From contig NC_064760.1 in NCBI RefSeq assembly GCF_011397635.1, positions 28,884,856 through 28,948,855 on the forward strand: a stretch of 64,000 bases of DNA. The letters are read 5' to 3'. Of the stretch, positions 27,940 to 39,900 are shown one piece after another (position 1 is the first letter of the stretch; each line of letters opens with the position of its first letter). The position numbers were made by a program, and so were the translations under genes. The notes under the pieces are model-generated. The model did not search any database. It saw only the letters and a list, made by a program, of their open reading frames with translations, and was not told where the DNA came from. The stretch is from Epinephelus fuscoguttatus (taxonomy: Eukaryota; Chordata; Actinopteri; Perciformes; Serranidae).

Positions 27940-30900
27940 TGCGGCTGGCTGTCTGGACCTGTTGTGTGTAATGGCGTTGGTCCAGAGCTAACATTCCACC
28001 TCTCTTCTGTAATATCGCAAAGCCTTATGGGTACAGAATGTGCTTCTTTTCTCAGCAGTGTTTACATTTTCTTTCTTTTTTTCTCACTCCCCCTTTCCCT
28101 TTTCTTCCTCTCTCTCCTCAGATTCGATATTTACAGGAAAGTGCCAAAAGATCTCACCCAGCCCACATACACAGGAGCTTTCAGTGAGTCGTCCTTCACA
28201 CACACACACAACGGGCCAAAATTTATGAGCTTCTATTTTTGATTGTTTTTTATTTGGATATTTTGGTCAGTCGAGTTTTAGTTGACTCTTTGTCCTCATA
28301 CGTATGTGTGTAGAGATGAATATAATTGAGTTTGTTGCAGTAACTTTCCATTTCCCATTCAGTCACAAACTTAAAATATCCTTATTTGCTTTCTTGATGA
28401 AAGTTAACTGATAAGATTGATGTCTGTACGTAAAATATGACTGCTGGTTTAGCTTAGCACAAAGACTGAAAACAGCTAGCAGAGTTCTGTTTGAAGGTAC
28501 CAGAATTCACCTACAGCAATTTGTAACAAATTTACACCAAATCAAATGACAAATTGCACTTCAGTTTATGTGCGTATTAAACTAACAACATGTAATTTGT
28601 TAAATAGGGCATTAGAGGTGCTGGTGGTTGGTTTTTGTTTGGACTGTGCTACGCTTAGCGAAGTGGCTGTTAGCTCTAGCTTCATATTAAAACCACAACT
28701 TTTTACACTACTGTTTTTATATGGTGAAAACTAACAAGATAAATAATGAGCTTTAGAGGTGTTGGTATGCTGATTTTATTACTTTTGGACAGAGCTTTGC
28801 CAGCTGTTTCCCTCCTGTTTATAGTCTTTATGCTAACTGGCTTTAGCTTCATATTTAGCATACAGACATCAGAGTGGGATCAATCTTCTTTTCCTACTAG
28901 AAAGAAAACAAGTGTGTACCCAAGATGTCAAACTATGTTTCTGTACACCCCATTTGTAATTTACCTTAAAGTGATCTCAGTGGCCGATTTGGGCCTGGGG
29001 CACATGCCATGTCTTTTACATGAGCGCTGCATGCTCCTCTTCAGCCTACCCTGTGCCAACTTTCAGGAGCGCCGAGGCAGGTTGTGTCTGACATTACTTA
29101 CCAGGAATCCCGAGTTTGGAGCAGATTTTCTTACAGGTGTTGTTTTGTATTAAAGCAGTGGTTCCCAACTGATGGGTGGCGGTGCAAAAGTTGGTCGCAG
29201 GTCCATTCTGAATGGACCGCAAGTGACTTGCAAACATGTCAAGTTTGTAAAAAAAAAAAAAAAAAAACACTTTATTTTTAAGTGCAGTGAATTTCCGGCA
29301 CAAAGCTTGTCAACTTGTAGAATGAGCGACTAACGGACAGCCACTCAACAAAGACAGCAAGCTGGACAACTTGGCCAAATGGATATTTAACAAATGACTA
29401 AGGAGGAAAATGGACCTCGTGGCCGGACCAGTTGGGAACCACTGTATTTAAGTATTGTCCATGGGACAGATGTAAAAGCTCTGGGTCGTCCTGCACTAAT
29501 TACACATTTCCTCCTTAGTTACCGTATACTGAAATTTACGGAAGAAAGAGAAGATGTCTGGTGGCTGTGATTGATTGTTCCTCATCATATCACATGGTCA
29601 GGTTACAGCTGTCATGCTTGTGCACCATGATGGCATTGCTCTCCCTTTTTAGTGCGCCTTCTGCTGTTTGAAAAACCTGACATATATACCGGCCTTTAGT
29701 TTTAAATGGTACTCATAGCAACATCCCCCTTAGTATTGTGAAGGTAAGGTGATTTATTTTTCTTAAAGTGAAAAATACAGCCAGTAACTTCCATCCAAAT
29801 AATAGGGTTTATTTATGACGTCATATATCACATGTCATGCTGTCTAAATTGCCAGCTCTTAAATAGCAATAACTAATGACATTGTAATCCAAGCTGGGAT
29901 GAAGAGGTGCTGTTAGCATACCTATGGAGTTTAAGGGAGGTGATGTATTGGGGAACAGTTTAGGCAGGGAGAGATGACAGCTGTAAGTCAAGTACCTACC
30001 TGCCCGAGCGCAGTACTACGTCCTGATGGAGTCATCTGGCATGGGGGCAGTACTTGTTTTAGCACAAACTAGTATGGTAAGAATGTTAATGATCACACTC
30101 TGCCATCACCTCAGGCACCTGAGAAGTCATCAGTGGAAATCTGGATGCTTTTCCTGTCAGGTCATGTGCTTTCCTACTTGTCATCAATAAGTCATTGTGT
30201 AACCAGGGAAGTGTATTGATTATTCACTACTTGATTAAACGCAGAAGACCTGATGACACATTTTTGGCTCCACTGTCATTTATTAGTATTGGTTATTCAT
30301 TGGTCAGCTGATGACACAGTAGAACAAAATGTTAAACCAAAACCAAAGTGATGACAGAACGGCTAAGCAGCGCTGTCATCGAGTAGTGAGCCGTTTTTAA
30401 CAGATTATAAACAACCTTCCTGGATGACAGGGAAGAGAATGGATTTGCTAAACATATACGCACAGTTTCCACCCATGAGGAAGTGGATGGAAGTTCTTCC
30501 TGTGCGCAGTGAACACCCTTTCCTGTCTCCATCCACTGTCTAGGGGTGAGGGCATTGGGTTGATTTTTAGACGACTGTTATTGCTTCACCCGCAGCGGGT
30601 CAGCTCACATTCTGTATGTGTTGTTCAGAGGCACCCAGAAACAGACTCCCCCTCTTCACAAAAGGCCAAATATTTGACCCCGTTTGCTTTTGTTATTCTG
30701 TTTTAGGGCCACATTCCTTTGAGTTAAATTTTTACGGTATTTACTGTGGACAATAACTGTGTTTTGGCCTCAGTGGTTTCCGGAGATGTACTAGCTTTAA
30801 ACATAATGTATCAATCTGCTGTTTGACTTATTTTCTGTCTTCATATGTCACATGTGTCCCGATATGTTTGTCTTGCCTGTGCTGATAGAAAATTCTCATT

Positions 30901-33900
30901 TTAATGTGCCGTGTGGGAGAAAACAAGCCTTGGGCAAGACAAAAATACTTGGCACGTCTGATTACGGAAATGCAGCGCTAGTTTCAGATGTCACCGACTG
31001 ATTCATGGTGTTATTGTATCCGATTCTTTGTGTCACAGCTCTGAGAAAAAGAGCTTCCTCTCTGAAAGAATGAAGCAACTTTTGAACCCATTTCAAATCA
31101 TGTGTGAGCACTGGAAAAGGATGAGCTTGAGTTTAAGTGAAAGAGCACTCATATGAGGTCTTTGTAAATCACTTGGTTTGTCAGTATTTCCATTGCGGGG
31201 CTGTTAAAATTTAAAACAGTAGCATCCCATTATGCTGATCTTTAGTAATCCACTTCCAGTATTGTGCCCTTTGATGCCTGGCAAGAATTACTGTACAAGC
31301 CTTTTAATGAACCTGAATTGATGACCTATGTGTCATAGTGACACTCCCTTTTGTTTGTGGGTTAAACATTACCTTATGTAAAGCCTCCACCAACCACAAG
31401 TTCGGCCCTGCTAACCACAAGGTCATGTGACTGTGACATCCTTGGATACTGTTGCCACATAAACACACCTCACCTGCTGAGTGAGAGCTTTCTGACGAGG
31501 CTCTCACCATACCAGATAGACCGCAGTTGCGCAGACACAGATCAGTTCCTTCCATATTTATCTTAGTAAACACATGACGACGTTTTATGTGACCCTTTGA
31601 CTGATTAGTTTGACACATGAAATGAAAGAGAAACCCTGGGTGCTTCACCTTTTTAAGCTCACACTTTATTTAGGCTCAGACTGAACAAAAATACATATTA
31701 TTAAAGGTTAATATTCCTAATTTGGTTTCTGTCTCGCTTTTAGTGGGACTCTTAAAGGGACAGTTCACCCTAAAATCAAAGATACATATATTTCCTCTTA
31801 CCTGTAGAGCTGTTTATCAACCTAGATTCTTTTGGTGTAAGTTGTCGAGAATTGGAGATACCGGCTGTAGAGATGTCTGCCTTTTCTTTAATATAAGGGA
31901 ACTAGATGGCACTCAACTTGTGGTGTTTAAAGTGCCAAAAACATACATTTGAAAAATTCAACATGAATGTCTCTTTCCAGAAATCATGACCTGGTTACTC
32001 AAGATAATCCGCAGACCTTGTTGTGAGCAGTTTCATGTAGGAACTACTTTCTCTCTACTGAACTACACCCACCAACTGTATCACTGCACACCAAAGAAGC
32101 GTGTATCTACTGCTAGCTCACCTGGCAGCACTGAGCTAGCTAACGTTACAGCTCAGCTGAGGAGGACGCCATTGATGTTTACATCTCATGCTGTCACAAG
32201 ATGTCTGATCCATAAATAGGTGCACTTTTTCATCTACATGGTGATTCAGATGGTGGGTGTAGTTAGCTAAAAAGAAAATAGTTCCTACATGAAACTGCTC
32301 ACAACATGACCTGTGGATTATCTTGAGTAACCTAGTCATGATTTCTGTAAAGAGACATTGCTGTTGAGTTTTTTTAAATGTATGTTTTTGGCACTTTGAG
32401 CACCACAAGCCGGGGGCCAACTAGTCCCATTATATTTGAGAGAAGGCAGACATGTCTTCATCCAATATCTCCAACACTCTGCAACTCACACTAAAACACT
32501 ATAGACTGATAAATAGCACTACAGGTAAGAGGTAAAATATGAATTTTGATTATGGGGTGAACTGTCCCTTTAAAGCTCCTTTGTAGGAGCCATTTTTGGT
32601 CTTAGTGATTTGTGAGTTTGTCTAAAAAAAAAAAACTAAAAAAAATAACTATGAAGAGCTGTTTGTATGACTTGCATAGCATGAGCTCACCTCTCAAAGC
32701 AGATATGCTGTAATCATAGCTGCCTGTTGTGCTGGTATTTAATGTGTAATTAGTGTAGGAGGGTCTTTAAAAACCTGCGTAATGGCAGGCTTAACACCGC
32801 CAGTAAAACAGCTATTTAAGGAAAAAATTTTATGGCTGCTGTGATTTCATTAATGCCAATACCTTAGGTCAGCCGTCCCTAATGGCTGGAACAGCCCGGC
32901 TCATTTGGTTTGCATCATCCCTTGAAATGCCGGCGTAATTTGAGATTAATGTGAAGTAAATGCCATACGTAAAATCAACGGGGACTAACTTTCTTTCTCT
33001 CTGCCCACAGTTTCCATTCTCTGCTGTGTCTTCATACTCTTCTTGTTCCTGTCTGAGCTGACGGGATTCATAGCCACAGAAATGTAGGTATCACAGCATC
33101 AGATCTCAGAATGAGGGTGTAATATCCTGCGGCGGAGAACACACTAATCCCGAGGACGGCTCCTTTGTTGCCACACGAGCAGAGAACCTGCTGTCTGAAA
33201 TATCAAAGACGGGGAGTTAATCATGAATGTCAATGCCCTCATTATGATGTTTTCAGCTCGGCCCGTGTTGCAACCAATGAATGGAGTCAGTTTTCTCACA
33301 GGAAATTGGCTTTGTGCATGCGTCAGCCGCTTGGTGATGTGATGTGTAATAAGGGAGGGCTCGGCGAGGGGAGGGGGTGTAAAAGGAAGGAAATTACACT
33401 AACAGAGATACACAAATGCCTTTTCCTTGCAAATTGGCAGAAGATGAATCCTTGACTGTTAAAGTGGTGTGTGTGTTGGAGGAGAAAGGAGTGTTTTTTA
33501 ATACTCAAATTGACTTTTTCTTTCCTCTCGTTAAAAGTTCGGTTCGAGCTTATATAACCGTTTTTTCTCTTCTCTGTCCATCGCAGTGTAAATGAACTGT
33601 ATGTGGATGATCCTGATAAAGACAGTGGTGGGAAGATAGAAGTGAGTTTAAACATCAGTTTGCCACACTTACACTGTGATTGTGAGTATTTACATCATAT
33701 ATACACATATGCAACTCTACACTATTTCTTTGCATTACCCTTGTGTGTTTTCCTTTTCTCTACGGCCTCCTTTTTTACAGTTGTGTTCTTCTTCTTTATC
33801 AGACACTATCACACCTACCACACCCTATCATTTAACACAGCACACAGGCGAAAGATAAATGATGCCCTAGATAAAGATGCAGACACATAATGGTTTGTTT

Positions 33901-36900
33901 ATGCGACTGTGTTGTGCTATGCTCCTAGATAACACTAGCTTTTAGGCCCGTGTCACCTCTGTTTGATCTCGTGCTGCCACAAAACCGTAATCTGAGTCTG
34001 AGTTGCCTCTCTTGGCTCGTCTGCAGTGCTTCGATGTCGGAGCAGTGGGCAGGACGGAGAGCAGTCACTGGTTATTTGCTCCCCATGACTCCCCTCAGAA
34101 ACTATGCCCAATGACACACACACACACTGGCGAGGCCGGGGCAGCGCAGAAAGCCCACATTAGTTCGATTCAAGCGATATCCAAAAATGGCAACGCTAAT
34201 AAATGCCTGTGTGAAAAATGAAGTCCAGATTTCTGCGAGAGAGGCTTTGGCACGCAGACACACAGCTGTCGGCCATGTGTTTAGAGGAGTGCACTCATGG
34301 CGTGCCTAAACAAAGGCTGTCTCGTGCCGTTTCCAATTAAAGCCCTCTGTGATTGTATGTATGGTGGTTCTGTTTATTTGCAATTTTTTTTTCCTGCAGA
34401 AATGTGGGGCCCTCTTAAATACCAGCTCAAACACGTTGGTGTGACCACACTGCAGCTGCATGTAATGAGTAGAAATGTTCCTCAGCCGTCCTCTCAGTGA
34501 GTTAATGTTGTACATCAGTTTATTTTCCAGGCCTCCAAACAGGTTGTCATTCATTACAAACTTACTGTGAGGGATAAATCATTTTCATGGAAAGCTTGCA
34601 TTTCCATCCTTTTCACTGTTTATCTGCTGTGCTGTGCTGTTCCACATTTAAACACCGTCTGACTCCGCTGACCTTTACAGGTTGCCAGGTCTTGATTTGT
34701 GACCTCACGGAAAAGCAGAACCGCATGTAATGACCTTATAATAATCCCTCCCCCTCCACCCCTCGATCCACTTCACATGAACACACTTCCTCTCCTAAAT
34801 GTCTTAAAAAGGAGAAACGACCGGCTCGGACAGACTCACAGCGGCAGACCTAACTTGTGTTTATGTGCTGTATTTTGAGATCTGGACGGACGAAGATGTC
34901 TTGAATGTCAAAGGTCAGACAGACGGCATGTGGAGGTTTTTAGCACATGTCCAGCAGACGTCCCTCTCTGCGCTGCTAGCCAAGACACGGCGCAGGCAGG
35001 CTCTGAAAATAGGCCACTGCCAGTGTGCCAACACACAGCGGCCTGCAGGAGGGGGGTCAGTGAAGTCTAGATGGAAAATCACAGACAGGCAGGAGGATTG
35101 GTGGTCTGTTTGGACTTTGTGTGTTTACTCTGTGGGTCACTCTGCAGAATTTCTCTCTTTCTCCTTCTCTTCCACTGTCAATGAAAAAGTGCATGTTGGG
35201 TTATTTGACTATGAAAATAAGCTGTTTATTATCATTATCAACCATTTCTTTGATTAACCATGAAACATTTAGTCTATAAGGAGTCTGAAAAATCTGGAAA
35301 AGTGCCTGTGATGTCTTCACATAACCCATTTTGTCTAAAACTAAGCTACTTTTTAATTTGTAATGATGTTTATTTTGTCATTAATTTATAATTTGTGTAG
35401 TCGGAGTTTGGAACCAGCAAAGACAACTGTGTAAAACTGTATAATATTCTGTCCAGTTCATTATATATTTTAATTCTCTCCCATGTCTTTTTCTCTCTTC
35501 AGTGGTGGGTTTGGACATCCAGGATGAGATGGGCCGCCACGAGGTCGGTCACATAGACAACTCCATGAAGGTTCCTCTCAACCAGGGCGATGGTTGTCGC
35601 TTTGAGGGAGAGTTCACCATCAACAAGGTAAGACCTCATCACGGAGTAGAGTCGGGGAAAAGAATAACTCACACACACTAGCCGCGTTTCCTTAAACTGA
35701 TTTATGTGCACATTTTGAAATCAGTTAGAAAAGCTGTATTGGAACAGCAAAATTTGTTAGCTCTTCTTCACTTGAGGTGGTTTTTGCATTTGTCAAAAAA
35801 GAGTTGATGTAATTAATGGAATATGGAAACGCCTTTGTTGAGGAAGTTATTATGTAGCAAACATTAAACCTGCCTATATACAGGATCAGAGAGACGGTAG
35901 AGTGGACGCAAGCTGGGTGGTAAAATTAGGTGAGGCCGACAGAGAGTACTGGCAACAGTAACGGCAGATGGCATTGCTGTTAAAGTTGAAATATTTTAAC
36001 TCTCTGCCGTCCTCTGCGACAGAATTTACCACCAGATGTTACGTAGCTTCTTCACATAAAGCAAAAACACAGACGAACTAGACAGTTACTGGACATTACA
36101 AGAAATATTACATAAAATGATAAACAAAAAATTATTTTATTTAACAGATTTTATTTCCTTCTTTTTAAACAATACAGCGTCACCATCGCGACATCTCCTC
36201 ATGCATGTTTTGTTTTACCGTCCTGCCATTCTGTTGGAGTTGTTGAAGGTGTTGTCCGTCTGCCGTCTACCATCTGCTTGCATGATTCCATGTGAATGTA
36301 GCATAAGCATATCTTTCTTCTAGGAGCGTTCCTTCTAGTCCCACCCTGCTGGGCAGAGATTGGGTGGTAGTAATCCTTACTATGACCTCTTTGCCCTAAT
36401 CACATCCGACCTTGACGCATCAATGTGATGAGTTCAAGCCAATCCCAGCACAGTAGGGCAGGACTAGGCGAAACACTCTTTGGGAAAAAGTTGTGCAACA
36501 CTTCACTCACATCCTGGATATTCCCATAACGGCAAATTTAATCTTCTTCTCCAGACAGCATGAAACATGGCTAATACTAGCTGACATGAAAGCACAGTTT
36601 TAACTTTTCTCTCGTAGATCTGTTAGATGGCCAAGGAGGTTTGTTTTGATTCCAACTGGCAACCTCTACTTCTACTCTTTTTACAGGCAGATTGCAGCCA
36701 TGCATAAAGCATAGCCTACACCGCCAAGTGTGCAAAGCTAAGCCTAGACTGATAGCAAAAAACTAGTTTATGGAAACTCATCTAATTTGCATTTCTCTTT
36801 TGTGACATTTGCTTAAAATTAGTTTGTAATAATTGAATGGAAACACGACTACTATATGAGTTTTATATAGCTGGCCCCCCTCAGAGAAAAGCACAAGTCT

Positions 36901-39900
36901 GCGTTTTCTGTGCCCAATAATTAAATTATGATGGATTGAGTAAGAGGCCTGATATTCTTGCGGGTCTATATGTTGTTTATTTGTCTTGGACACGAGGCCC
37001 CTGCCCGAGACGGAGGAGGGCGACGTGCTTCTTCCTCCAGTCTAAATTGAGTTATGTTAAATGGAAGAGCTCTGGAACCAGCTTCAGTTACATCTGCAGC
37101 CGGGGCCCTGGGAAGCCCCGTTTGTCCCACCACCATCTTGTGCGTCAGTCTTTCCAGTCCATTTAAAAATGATTAACCCAGCAGTTGTACATTTAACACT
37201 CTTGCTCGTGGAATATTTGGAAATATGTGAAACGTGTTAAAGTGGATTTTTCTTCCGGAGGCAAGGACCATTTAGTTTCCAACCAAGTGTGGGTGTATTG
37301 AGACTTGGTCATTAGTTAACTAAATGTGTTGCAGGTGCTCACACAAACTAATCTAGCTCTTTGTGTGTGCGTGTGTGTGTGTCTTTAGGTACCAGGAAAC
37401 TTCCATGTGTCCACGCACAGCGCTACAGCGCAGCCCCAAAACCCCGACATGACCCACACCATCCACAAGCTGGCCTTCGGAGAAAAGCTCCAGGTGAGGA
37501 CACGCACTTAAACGCACCCAGCAAAAAATAGATGCAGATGAGATGTACAGTATCAAGGCTGAACACAGATCTCTTTTCTCTCCTTTGTCACGCAGGTACA
37601 GAAAGTACAAGGAGCCTTCAATGCGTTAGGAGGGGCTGATAGGCTGTCATCTAATCGTACGTATGCACATGTACTCATCATAGCCACTGTGTGACATTTA
37701 TGTAAGGCATGGAATGATGCAATGAAATGAGACACCTAGCGGACGTCTATTGAATCCAAAGTGGAAACACAGCTGACACTGCATCTCACATGCCACTTGC
37801 GTCATGATCAAAACTATATCCATTTTTGGACACTTTTTTTTTTTTTTCATTTGAAATAACTTTGTTCCTCTTGCAGCTCTGGCCTCACACGACTACATAC
37901 TGAAGATTGTTCCGACAGTGTATGAAGACCTCTCAGGCAGACAGAGGTTCTCCTACCAGTACACGGTAGCAAACAAGGTACTGACTTCCTCCTGTTGTCC
38001 CTCTTTTTTCCCTTTCCCCTCTCACCTGTTAGACCCCTTGTGTCATATGTTGTTCTTGCACATGTCAAGGCAGCAGCGTGACCATCCCAACATATGGTCA
38101 GAGCATGTATCGCCGCGTTAACTTGTGCACTCACCCGGAAGTGAAAGCTCACCCCTAGTGACTAGAAACGCTCCCCAGATGTCAACAAACCATAAACACA
38201 CTTCCAAGAAGCGTGTTGACTGACAGCTGGGTTTTGGAGTTTGGGGTCATAACAGTGCAGCTCAGCTGTGAATGGAGGAGGATGAGGGCCTGAGCAGAAT
38301 ATTCCGAAATCTCACTGCCAGAGCATAAATAAGTGTCCAGCTGAGGCATGCATCAGCCCTCTGAGTGTGTTGTGGTGAATGAGGATGCTTTTTTGCAGTA
38401 AACTCACTGATCGCAAAAACCCACAAAACTTTGTAGCCTTTTTTTCAGTGAATCATTCATGACTTTTGAGTGACTTTATCCGAAACCAATTGTGTAGTGA
38501 CTCACAGGCACCACTGCCACCACAAGAGATAAGAATGAAAAAACAGATTGCTCTACATTCATCTCTAAACATAATGAGATTAACAGCCTTGGTGTTTATT
38601 AAATCGATTTCTCTCGCCTGGCACAGCTCCAAAACTCATTAAAGTTTGTTACACATTTCGTTTCTTTCTTCTTTCTTAACCCACACAGGAGTACGTCGCT
38701 TACAGCCACACCGGCAGGATCATCCCAGCCATCTGGTTCCGATACGACCTCAGTCCAATCACAGTGAAGTACACAGAGAGGAGACAGCCCTTCTACCGCT
38801 TCATCACAACAGTGAGTGAATTTCCCTCGGGGCTTGCCGGAACAGAATAATCTCTGGACTAAAGCTCTCGAATAAAATCAATTTAGTTTGATTCAAGGTT
38901 TTGTAGAGGTCTGAAATATAGTGAAAACTTTAAACAAGTTACAATAACTGATTTAACTGGCCCATTAACAAGCTGTGAACATGACACTGACATTATTTTC
39001 ACCCTTTAAGTCGATACGGTGAACTTTACACATCAGCAGATTCCGTGCAAAGTCGGTGCGCTTGCCGTGTTTACAGTCCATGCAGTCACAAATTTATGGG
39101 CTCCACTTAGATGTCCACATAGGGCTCGATGTGGACTGTCACAGACATGGGCAGATGATGACATTTACGACCAAAGTGGACTGTCAAGGCCACACGGATG
39201 CGGAAAGTATAAATTGGCCTTTACATTAGCATTCATTTCAAATTTGCTGTTTCAGTCCACTTGCAGAATCTAAGTCCAATATTTATCCTCTATTAGTTCT
39301 GGTTTGGTCTTTTTTAACACTTGAGGGGACATATAGTCACATTAAAGCAGGAGTATCAAACATACGGTCGGGGGCCACAACCGGCCCGCTAAATGACTTT
39401 TCACACCTTATGTTGGTGCACATGTAAAGGCTTAGAGGTTTCAGGAGCAATTTAAACAGTGAGTAGGTACTTAGGGCACATTCATACCAGGATAGTCCAG
39501 GGGACTTGGTTCAATTGGGTGGGGAATGCCGAAAAAATTTCACACCTTCATTTGGTTTGGTTCACTTTCACACTGCACTTTTTAAAGCGAACCAAACTGC
39601 CTGGACAACGTCACGCAGTTACAACAGCTGCTCGTTTGGGGGCGGTATTACCCGAAACGACCACTGACCAGGAAGAAAAAAAGCATGAGGAAGAAGATTG
39701 GCCCGGACCGAAAACGGAAATCCATCCCCTTCAGCCAGCTTGGTCACCACAAAAACACCAAACACCAAAGTGCACTGCGCTCTACGTCACTTCCTCTCTT
39801 TGGTTCACTTCTCTCTTTGGTTCGCCGGATAGTCCGTTTGCCTTTCCCACTGTAAGCAGAACCGCACCAGGGTTCACTTGCAAGTGAACCGAGATCCCCA

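Larger units (their letters stand above)
17660..28121 (+). other. ergic1: ergic1 intron 1
   Basis: Intron of about 10.5 kb with phase 2 ends. It holds a PIF/Harbinger-type MITE, LINE fragments, an inverted-repeat element, a fold-back element and a long (GT)n, listed separately. Open frames such as 20782-21225 (147 codons) show no recognisable domain. Confidence 0.85.
28184..33010 (+). other. ergic1: ergic1 intron 2
   Basis: 4.8 kb intron holding a hAT-type MITE, copies of a 'ttagaggtgctggt' repeat and a long fold-back element. The rest (29460-31740 and 32580-33010) shows nothing I can name. Confidence 0.85.

Noticed and set aside
27724-28242. 172-codon plus-strand open frame
   Set aside because: It is kept open by the (GT)n repeat and happens to run through ergic1 exon 2 in a mixed frame. 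The low-complexity Val/Cys and Ser/Phe composition argues against a real protein.
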